DNA from: DASVHS01 sp038244815
Lineage (GTDB): Bacteria > Acidobacteriota > Thermoanaerobaculia > Gp7-AA8
Length of the DNA: 64,000 nucleotides
Assembly (NCBI GenBank): GCA_038244815.1
Contig: JBBRTB010000024.1
Span: 1 to 64,000 of the forward strand
Direction of reading: 5' to 3'
The position numbers and the translations under genes were made by a program. Position 1 is the stretch's first letter. Each line of letters opens with the position of its first letter. Positions 1 to 7,144 of this stretch are shown here, in pieces. A model generated the notes under the pieces. It had not been told where the DNA came from, did not search any database, and saw only the letters and a program-made list of their open reading frames with translations.

Positions 1-63
1 AACGTCGCCACGCAACTCAACGCGTTGCTCGCGCGGCTGCGGACGCACGGGCTGATCGCGTAG
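1..63 (+). CDS. C-terminal end of an unidentified protein (partial)
   Basis: An open frame enters from the left edge and ends at TAG 61-63. The 20 visible residues end in RTHGLIA and are helical and Arg/Leu-rich. The next gene starts 8 nt later, so it is probably the last cargo gene of the integrative element in the same operon. Too short to assign a function. Confidence 0.45.
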   Translation, partial: NVATQLNALLARLRTHGLIA

Positions 64-70
64 GAACGTC

Positions 71-394
71 ATGAACAAGACACCAGACCTGATCAGCGAG
101 CTACGCGCAGAAATACAATCCGCGCCGCCGGGGGAGTTGCCGGGCATCATCGGCCAGCTCGAGGCGGTGAAGGCGGAGGCATTCGCGCGCCTGGTCACGC
201 CGCAGCCGTGCGACGGCGCAGACGATGACGATCGACTGCTGACGGTTGACGACGTCGCCGCGCAGCTTGGTGAAACCTCACGTTGGGTCCGCGATCACCA
301 GGACGATCTCCCGCGGGTGAAGTTGCCCGGCCGCTCCCTCAGATTCTCGGCAAAGCGGATGGCTTCAATCATCAAGCGCAGGAGTTACGGGTAG
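71..394 (+). CDS. Small helix-turn-helix protein, excisionase/MerR-like
   Basis: 107 aa. Residues about 55-105 read as a winged-HTH of the 'helix-turn-helix domain 17'/excisionase type: LLTVDDVAAQLG, then RWVRDHQDDLPRVKLPGR, then a basic SLRFSAKRM stretch as the wing. Residues 1-50 are helical and acidic, with no recognised domain. It lies 217 bp upstream of the integrase gene in the same direction, where recombination directionality factors often sit. A role as excisionase or as regulator of the element is therefore inferred. It could equally be a plain transcription factor. Confidence 0.65.
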   Translation: MNKTPDLISELRAEIQSAPPGELPGIIGQLEAVKAEAFARLVTPQPCDGADDDDRLLTVDDVAAQLGETSRWVRDHQDDLPRVKLPGRSLRFSAKRMASIIKRRSYG

Positions 395-430
395 GTTGCC
401 TGTTTTACGGTTTTCTGGTAAAGTTGCGAC

Positions 431-625
431 ATGAAGAACAAAGCAGCTCCGAGAGGTAAGAAGATGACGCTGGAGATTCCGGACGAACTCGTGAAAGCCG
501 CGAAGCTCAGGATGATCGCAGACGACACGAACCTGCGGACGGTGATCATCACGGCGCTGGAGAAGCATCTCGGCGTCAGTCGTCAACAGAAAACCAGCGC
601 AGGAGGCAAATATGCGCGGCGATAA
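431..625 (+). CDS. Small ribbon-helix-helix-like protein
   Basis: 64 aa. After a basic N-terminus (KNKAAPRGKK) comes MTLEIPDELVKAAKLRM, a strand then helix, and then DDTNLRTVIITALEKHLG, a second helix. This is the layout of CopG/Arc-type DNA-binding proteins and of many antitoxins. No toxin-like partner is adjacent: the 3' end overlaps the integrase start by 14 bp, so it is probably translated together with the integrase. A regulator of integrase expression is more likely than a toxin-antitoxin pair. The region upstream (395-430) is more AT-rich than its neighbours. Confidence 0.6.
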   Translation: MKNKAAPRGKKMTLEIPDELVKAAKLRMIADDTNLRTVIITALEKHLGVSRQQKTSAGGKYARR

Positions 626-1931
626 TGTGAACGGTGTCTCACAAAAGATACTGAATCTGCTTGCGCTTGCTGATGACGCGCGTCGGGCAGGTCGCATGGA
701 AGAATTTGACGCGGCCTGGCGGGCAATCCGACGAGTGAGTGCGACACAGCAGGAGTCGAACGCAGACTCAGGCGCGACTGAGCGGGTTCACCACAGAGCT
801 CGCGGCGAGGGACGCGTTTTCCGGCGTGGAAAAAAGTTCTGGATCCAGTACTACGGGCCGCGTGATGGCCGGTGGCAGCAAATCCGAGAGTCGTCGAAGT
901 CCGTGAAGGAAAGCGATGCCGAGAAGATCCTGCGTAACCGTCTCCGTGAAGTTGCGAACCATCGCGGCGGAGTCCGGACCTTCCAGGGACCGGCTCAGGA
1001 ACGGGTAACGGTCGATAACCTGATCGATTCCCTCGTCGACGACTACGGTCAGCGCGGAATCAAGAGCCTTCGCCGCTCGATCAATCACGCGAAGTCGGTT
1101 CGCGAATTCTTCGGGCACTACCGCGCCGTTGCGGTCACGTCTGATCTCATCCGCTCATACATCGAGCTCCGCAGAGGCGAAGGCGCCTCGCCGGCGACGA
1201 TCAACCGCGGATGCGAGATTCTGTCAGCGGCCTTCGGCCTCGCGGTGAAGGAAGGGAAACTCGCGGCCAAGCCGTACATCCCGCACTTGCCGGAACGTAA
1301 CGCGCGCACGGGATTCTTTGAAGCTGCCGAGCACGAACTGATGTTGAAGCACCTGGCGTCGCCGATGGACAACGTTGCGCGCCTCGCGTACGTCTGCGGG
1401 TGGCGAAAAGAAGAGATTCGCACGCTCACGTGGGCGAACGTCGACCGGGAGGCGAAAGAAGTCCGGCTTTGTGATTCAAAGAACGGCGAAGGTCGCGTCC
1501 TGCCGCTCGACGAGGACACGTGGCGCCTGTTCGGGGAACTGTGGACGGCTCGCCAGTACCAGACGGCGTCCGGCCCAGCGTTGAGCGAGTTCGTGTTCCA
1601 TCGCGACGGCCGGCCCGTGGGTGAGGCGAACTTCGAAAAACTGTGGCGTAGCGCGCGGACGAGAGCCGGCCTGCCGTCAAAGCTGTTCCACGACTACCGC
1701 CGCACTGCAGCGAGGAACATGATCCGCGCTGGCGTCCCGCAGAGCGTGGCGATGGCCATCACGGGGCACAAGACCGATTCGATGTTCCGCCGATACAACA
1801 TCGTCAGCTCTGACGACAAGCGCGAGGCGCTTGAGAAACAGTTCGAATACCTAAAGGCGCGCCCGTCGACCACGAACGTCAGCAGGATTCGCCGCGGTTC
1901 GGGGCCAGATCGGGGACAATCGACGAAATGA
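612..1931 (+). CDS. int: Tyrosine recombinase / integrase of an integrative element
   Basis: 439 aa. Residues about 66-120 form a basic beta-rich arm-binding domain. Residues 130-225 are the SAM-like core-binding domain (VTVDNLIDSL to AAFGLAVKEG). The catalytic domain has the full set R265 (CGWRKEEIR), K290, H360-x-x-R363 (HDYRR), H386 (GHKTD) and the nucleophile Y395 (RRYNI). The enzyme would integrate and excise its element at a short core site. The gene ends 40 bp before a duplicated tRNA-Gly 3' end, which fits tRNA-gene targeting. The start at 612 overlaps the upstream RHH gene. No frameshift is seen, so the enzyme looks intact. Confidence 0.93.
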   Translation: MRGDNVNGVSQKILNLLALADDARRAGRMEEFDAAWRAIRRVSATQQESNADSGATERVHHRARGEGRVFRRGKKFWIQYYGPRDGRWQQIRESSKSVKESDAEKILRNRLREVANHRGGVRTFQGPAQERVTVDNLIDSLVDDYGQRGIKSLRRSINHAKSVREFFGHYRAVAVTSDLIRSYIELRRGEGASPATINRGCEILSAAFGLAVKEGKLAAKPYIPHLPERNARTGFFEAAEHELMLKHLASPMDNVARLAYVCGWRKEEIRTLTWANVDREAKEVRLCDSKNGEGRVLPLDEDTWRLFGELWTARQYQTASGPALSEFVFHRDGRPVGEANFEKLWRSARTRAGLPSKLFHDYRRTAARNMIRAGVPQSVAMAITGHKTDSMFRRYNIVSSDDKREALEKQFEYLKARPSTTNVSRIRRGSGPDRGQSTK

Positions 1932-1970
1932 CTCCGTTCAGAATCAATGGTTTAGGTACGGAATCCAACT

Positions 1971-1995
1971 GGTTCGAGTCCCGTTTCCCGCTCCA
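1971..1995 (+). other. Element boundary: duplicated 3' end of tRNA-Gly (att core)
   Basis: These 25 bases run from GGTTCGAGTCC to CCCGCTCCA. They fold as a TpsiC loop (TTCGAGT), the 3' T-stem, a 7-nt acceptor strand TTCCCGC, discriminator T and an encoded CCA. The implied 5' partner GCGGGAA is the acceptor of bacterial tRNA-Gly(GCC). Nothing upstream resembles the rest of a tRNA, so this is a fragment. It lies just after the integrase gene, as expected for the direct repeat left when an element inserts into a tRNA 3' end. The intact tRNA gene should lie left of this window. Confidence 0.85.
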
Positions 1996-2010
1996 GAAAT
2001 CAAACGGTCG

Positions 2011-2045
2011 AATGAGCTGCCTGCCCGGGCAGCTCATTGTTTTTG
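2011..2045 (+). terminator. Intrinsic terminator after the tRNA-Gly fragment
   Basis: An 11-bp perfect stem (2011-2021 with 2028-2038), a 6-nt loop and a T-rich tail TTGTTTTTG. It lies 16 nt past the tRNA fragment, so it is probably the original terminator of the tRNA-Gly unit, now on the far side of the inserted element. Confidence 0.8.
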
Positions 2046-2053
2046 ATCTCGTT

Positions 2054-2455
2054 TCATGCTCTCCATTGCCACGGCCGCCGCGCGTCGCTCACCGGCCGGA
2101 ACGCGTCGGGGTAATGGCTGACGATGAACCGGCGCCCCGTCCAATAGAGGGAGAGCACGTCGTAGCGGAGCTCGACGCCGGTGCGCCTTGCCGCGTACTG
2201 CGATCCGAGCCGGATGAGGCGCTCGCGCTTGCGCCGGTCGACGGCCTCGAATCCTTCCCCGGCCGCGAGCGACTGCCGCGTCTTCACCTCGGCGATGACC
2301 AGGGTCCGCCCGCGCTGCACCACGAGATCGATCTCGCCGGCGGGGAGACGGACATTGCGCCCGACGATTCGATATCCACGCAGCCGGTAGAACCAGGCCG
2401 CGCGGCGCTCGCCGGCCTGCCCCAGGCGGATCGTCGGAATCGAACGCCGGAACAT
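2054..2455 (-). CDS. yraN: UPF0102 / YraN family protein
   Basis: 133 aa from ATG at 2455, which gives the usual family length; a longer frame upstream only overlaps mutL. Visible are GQAGERRAAWFYRLRGY, then GEIDLVV and VIAEVKTRQ. These carry the E-x-D and E-V-K residues of the restriction-endonuclease-like fold found in this family. The biochemical role is unsettled. The gene lies 41 bp downstream of mutL on the same strand and is probably co-transcribed with it. Confidence 0.88.
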   Translation of the reverse strand: MFRRSIPTIRLGQAGERRAAWFYRLRGYRIVGRNVRLPAGEIDLVVQRGRTLVIAEVKTRQSLAAGEGFEAVDRRKRERLIRLGSQYAARRTGVELRYDVLSLYWTGRRFIVSHYPDAFRPVSDARRPWQWRA

Positions 2456-2496
2456 CGCACCATCATCGGATGAGGCGCGGGGATTCGGTCGAAATT

Positions 2497-4293
2497 CTAC
2501 TTCCTGTGGAAATGCCGTTCGATGTCGAGATGCCTGATGTCGACGATGATCGGCCGTCCATGCGGGCAGGCATACGGGTTCGATGAGGCCAGCAGCTCCG
2601 CGGACAGACGCGCCATTTCCTCGCCGCCGAGTGGCCGGTGCACCTTGATGGCGGCCTGGCACGCCAGGGATGCGCAGATCCGTTCGCGGAGATGCGCTAC
2701 GTGCGAGGTCTGCTCTTCGAGTGAGGCGTCGATGAGCTTGCGCACAAACGCGTCGAGATCGTTGCGCACCAGCTCCGGCGGCAGCGCCGAAATCGCAAAC
2801 GTGTTGCCGGAGAAGCGCTCGATGTCGAAGCCGGCCGCGCGTAGCTCCTCGAGGTGCGACTCCAGCACGGCCGTCTCCGCGGCCCCGCTTTCGTAGAGCA
2901 CCGGCGTGAGCAGCCGCTGCGAGTGCGACGAGCCGGAGGAGACGCCCGCGAAGTAGCGGTCGTACAACACCCGCTCGTGCGCGACGTGCTGATCGATCAT
3001 CCGCAGTCCGCCGGGCGTGTCGATGAGGATGTAGCTCAGCCTGTACTGGCCGATGACGCGACCCTGGAGATCGCCGAGGTCCGGGGGGCTTTCCTCTTCG
3101 ATGACGGGCGAGGCCACGCTGGCACCCTGGGCGGGCCGCGGCGGCTGCACGATGGCCTTGCGCTGAAACAGCGGCGTGAACTGAACCGCCGGCGGGGGAA
3201 GGTCCGATGGCCGCGGTGCGAACAGATCCGGGGGGCGTGGCGCGAGGCCCGACGTCTCATCGAGCGGCGCGTCGCGCAGGCCGGGATTGAGCAGCGCGGC
3301 CCCCTCTTCGGCACCCCCCAGGGCACGCTTGACGGCGTGCTCGACGAGGACATGGACCGGACTGGAATCGCGAAATCGCACTTCGGTCTTCGCCGGATGC
3401 ACGTTGACATCGACGCGCTCCGGGTCGATCTCGAGAAAGAGGATCACCGCGGGATGACCTTCGAAGTCGAATGACTGCGAGGCCTGGCTGGCCGCGTGGG
3501 TGAGCACGCGGTCCTTCACGACGCGTCCGTTCACGAAGAAGTATTGATTGCGGCGGCTTCCGAACCGCAGGCCGCGGGTGACGAATCCGCCCGCGCGCGT
3601 CCCGTCCATCTCTCCCTCGATGGGCTCGAGGTAGGCCTCGGACTCGGTGCCGAGGATCTGTACAACGCGGTCGAGCGCGGAGGCGGCGGGCGGGAGATCG
3701 AGAACGACGCGGCCGTTGTGCTCGAGACGGAAGGCGCGCCATGGCATCGGCAGCGCGTACGACGAGACCACGGTGGTGACGAGCCGGAACTCGGCATCGG
3801 CGCTGCGCAGAAACTTGCGGCGTGCGGGTACGTTCTCGAACAGCTCGGCCACGCGGACGGTGGTGCCGCGGTCGCGCGCGGCCGGGCGTCTTTCCTGCCG
3901 GCCGGTGAGGGGATCGCAGGTGATCTCGACGGCCGTCTCGCTCACGCCGTCGAACGAGGTGAGCGAAAAGCGCGACACGCTGGCGATCGACGGCAGAGCC
4001 TCGCCGCGAAACCCGAGCGTGCGCACGCGGGTCAGGTCGCCGAAGTCTCGGATCTTGGAGGTGGCGTGCCGCTCGATGGCCAGAGCAGCATCGTCGTTTG
4101 ACATGCCGCTGCCGTTGTCGCGGACCTCGACGAGCTTGCGTCCGCCTGCCTCGAGGATGATGTCGATCGTCGTGGCCCCGGCATCGATGGCGTTCTCCAC
4201 GAGCTCTTTGACAACAGAGGCAGGTCGTTCGACGACTTCTCCCGCCGCGATCTGATTGACGAGTTCGGAGGGAAGGACGGAGATGTTGGGCAT
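2497..4293 (-). CDS. mutL: DNA mismatch repair protein MutL
   Basis: 598 aa, starting at ATG 4293 (MPNISVLP); the upstream in-frame ATG at 4353 adds a non-conserved stretch. The N-terminal GHKL ATPase has ELVENAIDAGA, DNGSGM, RHATSKI and GFRGEALPSI. A Pro-rich linker follows, then a C-terminal dimerisation domain. That domain carries DQHVAHERVLYD, close to the endonuclease motif DQHA-x2-E-x4-E but with V for A and D for the last E, plus CPHGRP near the C-terminus. It is therefore probably the nicking type of MutL used by bacteria without MutH. It couples MutS recognition to strand incision. Confidence 0.95.
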   Translation of the reverse strand: MPNISVLPSELVNQIAAGEVVERPASVVKELVENAIDAGATTIDIILEAGGRKLVEVRDNGSGMSNDDAALAIERHATSKIRDFGDLTRVRTLGFRGEALPSIASVSRFSLTSFDGVSETAVEITCDPLTGRQERRPAARDRGTTVRVAELFENVPARRKFLRSADAEFRLVTTVVSSYALPMPWRAFRLEHNGRVVLDLPPAASALDRVVQILGTESEAYLEPIEGEMDGTRAGGFVTRGLRFGSRRNQYFFVNGRVVKDRVLTHAASQASQSFDFEGHPAVILFLEIDPERVDVNVHPAKTEVRFRDSSPVHVLVEHAVKRALGGAEEGAALLNPGLRDAPLDETSGLAPRPPDLFAPRPSDLPPPAVQFTPLFQRKAIVQPPRPAQGASVASPVIEEESPPDLGDLQGRVIGQYRLSYILIDTPGGLRMIDQHVAHERVLYDRYFAGVSSGSSHSQRLLTPVLYESGAAETAVLESHLEELRAAGFDIERFSGNTFAISALPPELVRNDLDAFVRKLIDASLEEQTSHVAHLRERICASLACQAAIKVHRPLGGEEMARLSAELLASSNPYACPHGRPIIVDIRHLDIERHFHRK

Positions 4294-4413
4294 GATGTCG
4301 TGGAAGTGTGAACGTGAACGCTCGAAAACGTGGATGCGGATTTCACGGTCCACTCATTCGTCGATCACGATTCACCATTTTGCATTCGTCGTTCTGCATT
4401 TGCCCCGACTCCC

Positions 4414-5442
4414 TCACACCTCCAGCACAACCTTCCCAAACGCCTCCCTCGCCTCGAGCAGCCGGTGACCTTCAGCAATCTGGGAAAGGGGCAGCACGCG
4501 ATCGACGACCGGGCGCAGTCGTCCCGCGGCCACATGGGTCATGATCTCATGCAGCTCGGCCAGGCTACCCATCGTAGAGCCGAGGATCGAGAGGAGCTTG
4601 AAAAAGACGAGGCGCAGGTTGAGCGTCACTTCTCCACCGCTGGTAGCGCCACAGGTGACGAGGCGTCCCCCTTTGGCGAGCGCGCGCAGCGATTTTTCGA
4701 AGGTCTCACCGCCGACGTGCTCGAACACGACGTCCACGCCGCGCTTGGCGGTGAGGGCGCGCACCTCGGTCAGAAAATCGGTGGAGCGGTACTCGATGGC
4801 CACGTGGGCGCCGAGCTCTTTCGCCCGCGCCGCTTTTTCCGGCGAACCCGCGGTCGCGTAGACCGTGGCGTTCCAGAGCCTGGCGATCTGAATGGCCGCG
4901 CTGCCCACTCCCGAGCCGCCCGCCTGCACCAGAACGGTCTCGCCGGGACGAAGCCGGGCCCGCGAGACGAGCATGTGCCAGGCCGTGAGCATGTCCAGCG
5001 GCACGGCGGCCGCTTCGGCGAAGGTGAGGTTGGCCGGCTTGCGGATCAGATTGCGCAATGGCACGAGCATCCGCTCGGCGGCACCCCCGTCAGCGGTCTC
5101 GCCGAAGATGCCGAAACGCGGACAGAGCGGATCGTTGCCGGAGCGGCAGGCCACGCACTCGCCACAGGAGAATCCGGGCGCGACGATGACCTCGTCGCCC
5201 ACGGCGAATCCGAGCTCGTTCTTCTCGATGGTCTCGATCGTTCCCGCCGCTTCCGCTCCGGCGATGAGCGGCAGTGAAAACCGGTGACCGGGAACGCCCC
5301 GGCGAACCCAGAGATCGAGATGGTTGAGCGCGACCGCGCGCACGGCCACGATGGCATGACCGGCACGCGGCGCCGGATCAGGAACCTCGGTCATCTCCAG
5401 CCGGTCGACACCGCCATGTTCCCGGACCACGACTGCTTTCAT
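4414..5442 (-). CDS. Zinc-binding alcohol dehydrogenase / quinone oxidoreductase (MDR family)
   Basis: 342 aa. The N-terminal GroES-like domain carries a structural zinc motif, CGECVACRSGNDPLCP (four Cys), and a GxxxxG-type catalytic loop (HxDLWVRRG). The Rossmann domain has VLVQAGGSGVGSAAIQ for NAD(P). This is an NAD(P)-dependent oxidoreductase with unknown substrate. A TACAAT box lies 8 nt before the ATG, so the mRNA is probably leaderless. It is separated from mutL by 120 bp that include one arm of an AAATGC-type repeat (4372-4402). Confidence 0.88.
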   Translation of the reverse strand: MKAVVVREHGGVDRLEMTEVPDPAPRAGHAIVAVRAVALNHLDLWVRRGVPGHRFSLPLIAGAEAAGTIETIEKNELGFAVGDEVIVAPGFSCGECVACRSGNDPLCPRFGIFGETADGGAAERMLVPLRNLIRKPANLTFAEAAAVPLDMLTAWHMLVSRARLRPGETVLVQAGGSGVGSAAIQIARLWNATVYATAGSPEKAARAKELGAHVAIEYRSTDFLTEVRALTAKRGVDVVFEHVGGETFEKSLRALAKGGRLVTCGATSGGEVTLNLRLVFFKLLSILGSTMGSLAELHEIMTHVAAGRLRPVVDRVLPLSQIAEGHRLLEAREAFGKVVLEV

Positions 5443-5450
5443 GCGCAGAC

Positions 5451-5456
5451 ATTGTA
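5451..5456 (-). promoter_or_regulatory. -10 box (TACAAT) 8 nt before the oxidoreductase ATG
   Basis: TACAAT on the minus strand, with 8 nt to the start codon at 5442. The expected transcript start falls at or next to the ATG. No convincing -35 box and no Shine-Dalgarno sequence is seen. Confidence 0.5.
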
Positions 5457-5494
5457 TGGTTGCGGCTGCCCGGGCACATCAGTTGCTCAACGCC

Positions 5495-5755
5495 ATGGAT
5501 ATGACTCGCCGTCTCGGCGCCTTCATCGGGATCGTGGTGATCGTCGGACTCACCGTCCTGCTGATGTGGCGCGTCTACCTGCATCATCGCGCCGGCGGCG
5601 GCGGCGATGATGAGCCCGGCGTGATCGCCGCCAGGGTGACCCCGGCCTCTGCCGAGCGGGAGCTGTCCGCTCACAGGGCGCTCGAGCCCGGCGTTAGTGT
5701 GGTGTCTTTCCGACACAGCACACGAACGAGTCTCGCTACCGGACGGTGCGGATGA
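5495..5755 (+). CDS. Small single-pass membrane protein, unknown
   Basis: 86 aa from ATG 5495 (ATG 5501 is also possible). One strong transmembrane helix (GAFIGIVVIVGLTVLLMW, residues about 8-26) follows two Arg. A His/Gly/Asp-rich tail comes after it. Third positions in the first 70 codons are almost all G or C, as in the real genes here; the last 15 codons are less so. It overlaps the 3' end of the opposite gene by 20 bp. No Shine-Dalgarno and no known family, so it may be spurious. Confidence 0.4.
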   Translation: MDMTRRLGAFIGIVVIVGLTVLLMWRVYLHHRAGGGGDDEPGVIAARVTPASAERELSAHRALEPGVSVVSFRHSTRTSLATGRCG

Positions 5756-6968
5756 AGAAGCGCACCTTGCTGCCTTTGAGCTCGTCCGGGGCCTTGACCG
5801 TGCGCGAATAGATCACGCTCACCAGCACGTCGAAGTCGCGCACGGTGATGGCCATCTCGGATCCCAGTCCGGCATCCACGACCGCCGCATTGCTCTTCAC
5901 GAGCTGGTTGTACTTGAACCCGACCGTGCCGGCGCCGACGTAGCCGATGCCGTACATGGTGTTCCAGTGAAGCATGAACGTGCGGTAGTCGCGGTTGCGG
6001 AACACCGGGACGAAGAGCTCGTTCGTGAGATGCAGTTCCTGGGTGCCGCGGGACGAGGTGTCCTTGACGGCCTTCAGCGCCTCGCGTCCGCCGAGCTTGA
6101 ACATCTCATATCGGGGAATGCTGTAGCGATCCACCTCGGCGAGATCGGGGTTTGTCTTTTCGCTGACGCGGCTGTCTCCGAAGAATCCGCCGAAGTGCAG
6201 GCGTGAGAAGACAAAGGACGCCGCCGTGATGTCCGTCCGGTGCATCAGTTCGCCTTCCAGCTTGGTGTAGTGGTAATCGCCGGTGAAGACGCGTATCGAC
6301 TCGGTGATGGCTGCGGCGAGACTGGTCTTCTGCGGTCCAATGTCGCGGAACGCGGTGAGCACGGGGGTGATGCGCCCGCGCGACTCGCCGACGATCGAGT
6401 TCAGCCGTTCGTCGAACTGCGTGCCGAATTGGTAGCCGAGCTTCGTGTAGATGTTGTTTTTCTTGTTGTCCACGTCGGCGGTGTTGCCGAACGTGAGGCG
6501 GTCGTCCTGAACGAGATAAAAGTAGCGGTGATTGTAGTCGCGCGGAAAGCCGAACAGCAGAAGTCCGCCCCGCACGCGCTCGAACTCGGAGTTTGCTGAG
6601 GAATTGCTGGACTTGCCGACGTCCTGAAAGTTGATCTCGTCGAAGACTCCGAGGCGATAGGTAAGATTTTTCGCGTAGTACTTGTAACGAAGGAACGTGC
6701 TGATGTCGCCGGTGACGAACCGGTAGTCGATCTGGCTCTCGAAGAGCACGTTGCGGATCAGCTTGCGGAGCCGGATGGAGGCCTGACCTTCCGGCAGGTA
6801 GACATTGAGCGTCGGCAGGGCATCGCGGCGCTCGTAACCCGCTCCGGTCTCCGTGAGTGCCGGCGGCGTCGCGGGAGGAGGAGGAGGAGGGGGTTCCGTC
6901 GTCTGCGCGGCCGCGGCCGTGGCGAGGAGCGATGCTGCGAGCAGGGTGGCGAGGGTCACGGAGTGCAT
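5736..6968 (-). CDS. Exported protein, probable outer-membrane or periplasmic beta-rich protein
   Basis: 410 aa from ATG 6968, chosen because GAGGA lies 10 nt upstream; ATG 6989 lacks a ribosome site. There is a signal peptide (residues 1-22, cleavage near AAAAQ), then a Pro-rich spacer (TEPPPPPPPATPP). The rest is rich in alternating aromatic/polar strands such as DYRFVTGDISTFLRYKYY and RFFIRTVR at the very end. A C-terminal strand ending in an aromatic-basic motif suggests a beta barrel, but I do not recognise the family. It is divergent from the OmpA-type gene at 7145. Confidence 0.6.
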   Translation of the reverse strand: MHSVTLATLLAASLLATAAAAQTTEPPPPPPPATPPALTETGAGYERRDALPTLNVYLPEGQASIRLRKLIRNVLFESQIDYRFVTGDISTFLRYKYYAKNLTYRLGVFDEINFQDVGKSSNSSANSEFERVRGGLLLFGFPRDYNHRYFYLVQDDRLTFGNTADVDNKKNNIYTKLGYQFGTQFDERLNSIVGESRGRITPVLTAFRDIGPQKTSLAAAITESIRVFTGDYHYTKLEGELMHRTDITAASFVFSRLHFGGFFGDSRVSEKTNPDLAEVDRYSIPRYEMFKLGGREALKAVKDTSSRGTQELHLTNELFVPVFRNRDYRTFMLHWNTMYGIGYVGAGTVGFKYNQLVKSNAAVVDAGLGSEMAITVRDFDVLVSVIYSRTVKAPDELKGSKVRFFIRTVR

Positions 6969-7144
6969 CGGGGCGAAGTCCTCATTCATGCGGCAAGGTT
7001 AACAGTGCTCAACTCACCCTATGTTAAACTTCGGGACTTGAAGTGTTTACGCCTACAAGTGTTCGCGGCTCTGGCACATGTTTTGTAACGCGCCGGGCAG
7101 TATAGCTGCGGACGGTGACCGTGCGAAGCTTTAGGAGGTGTGAC

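Noticed and set aside
431..625. Toxin-antitoxin pair
   Set aside because: The ribbon-helix-helix protein has no toxin partner; its downstream neighbour is the integrase.
7101..7106. TATAGC as a -10 box for the OmpA-barrel gene
   Set aside because: No hexamer resembling TTGACA at 16-18 bp and TTGTAA is only 12 bp away.
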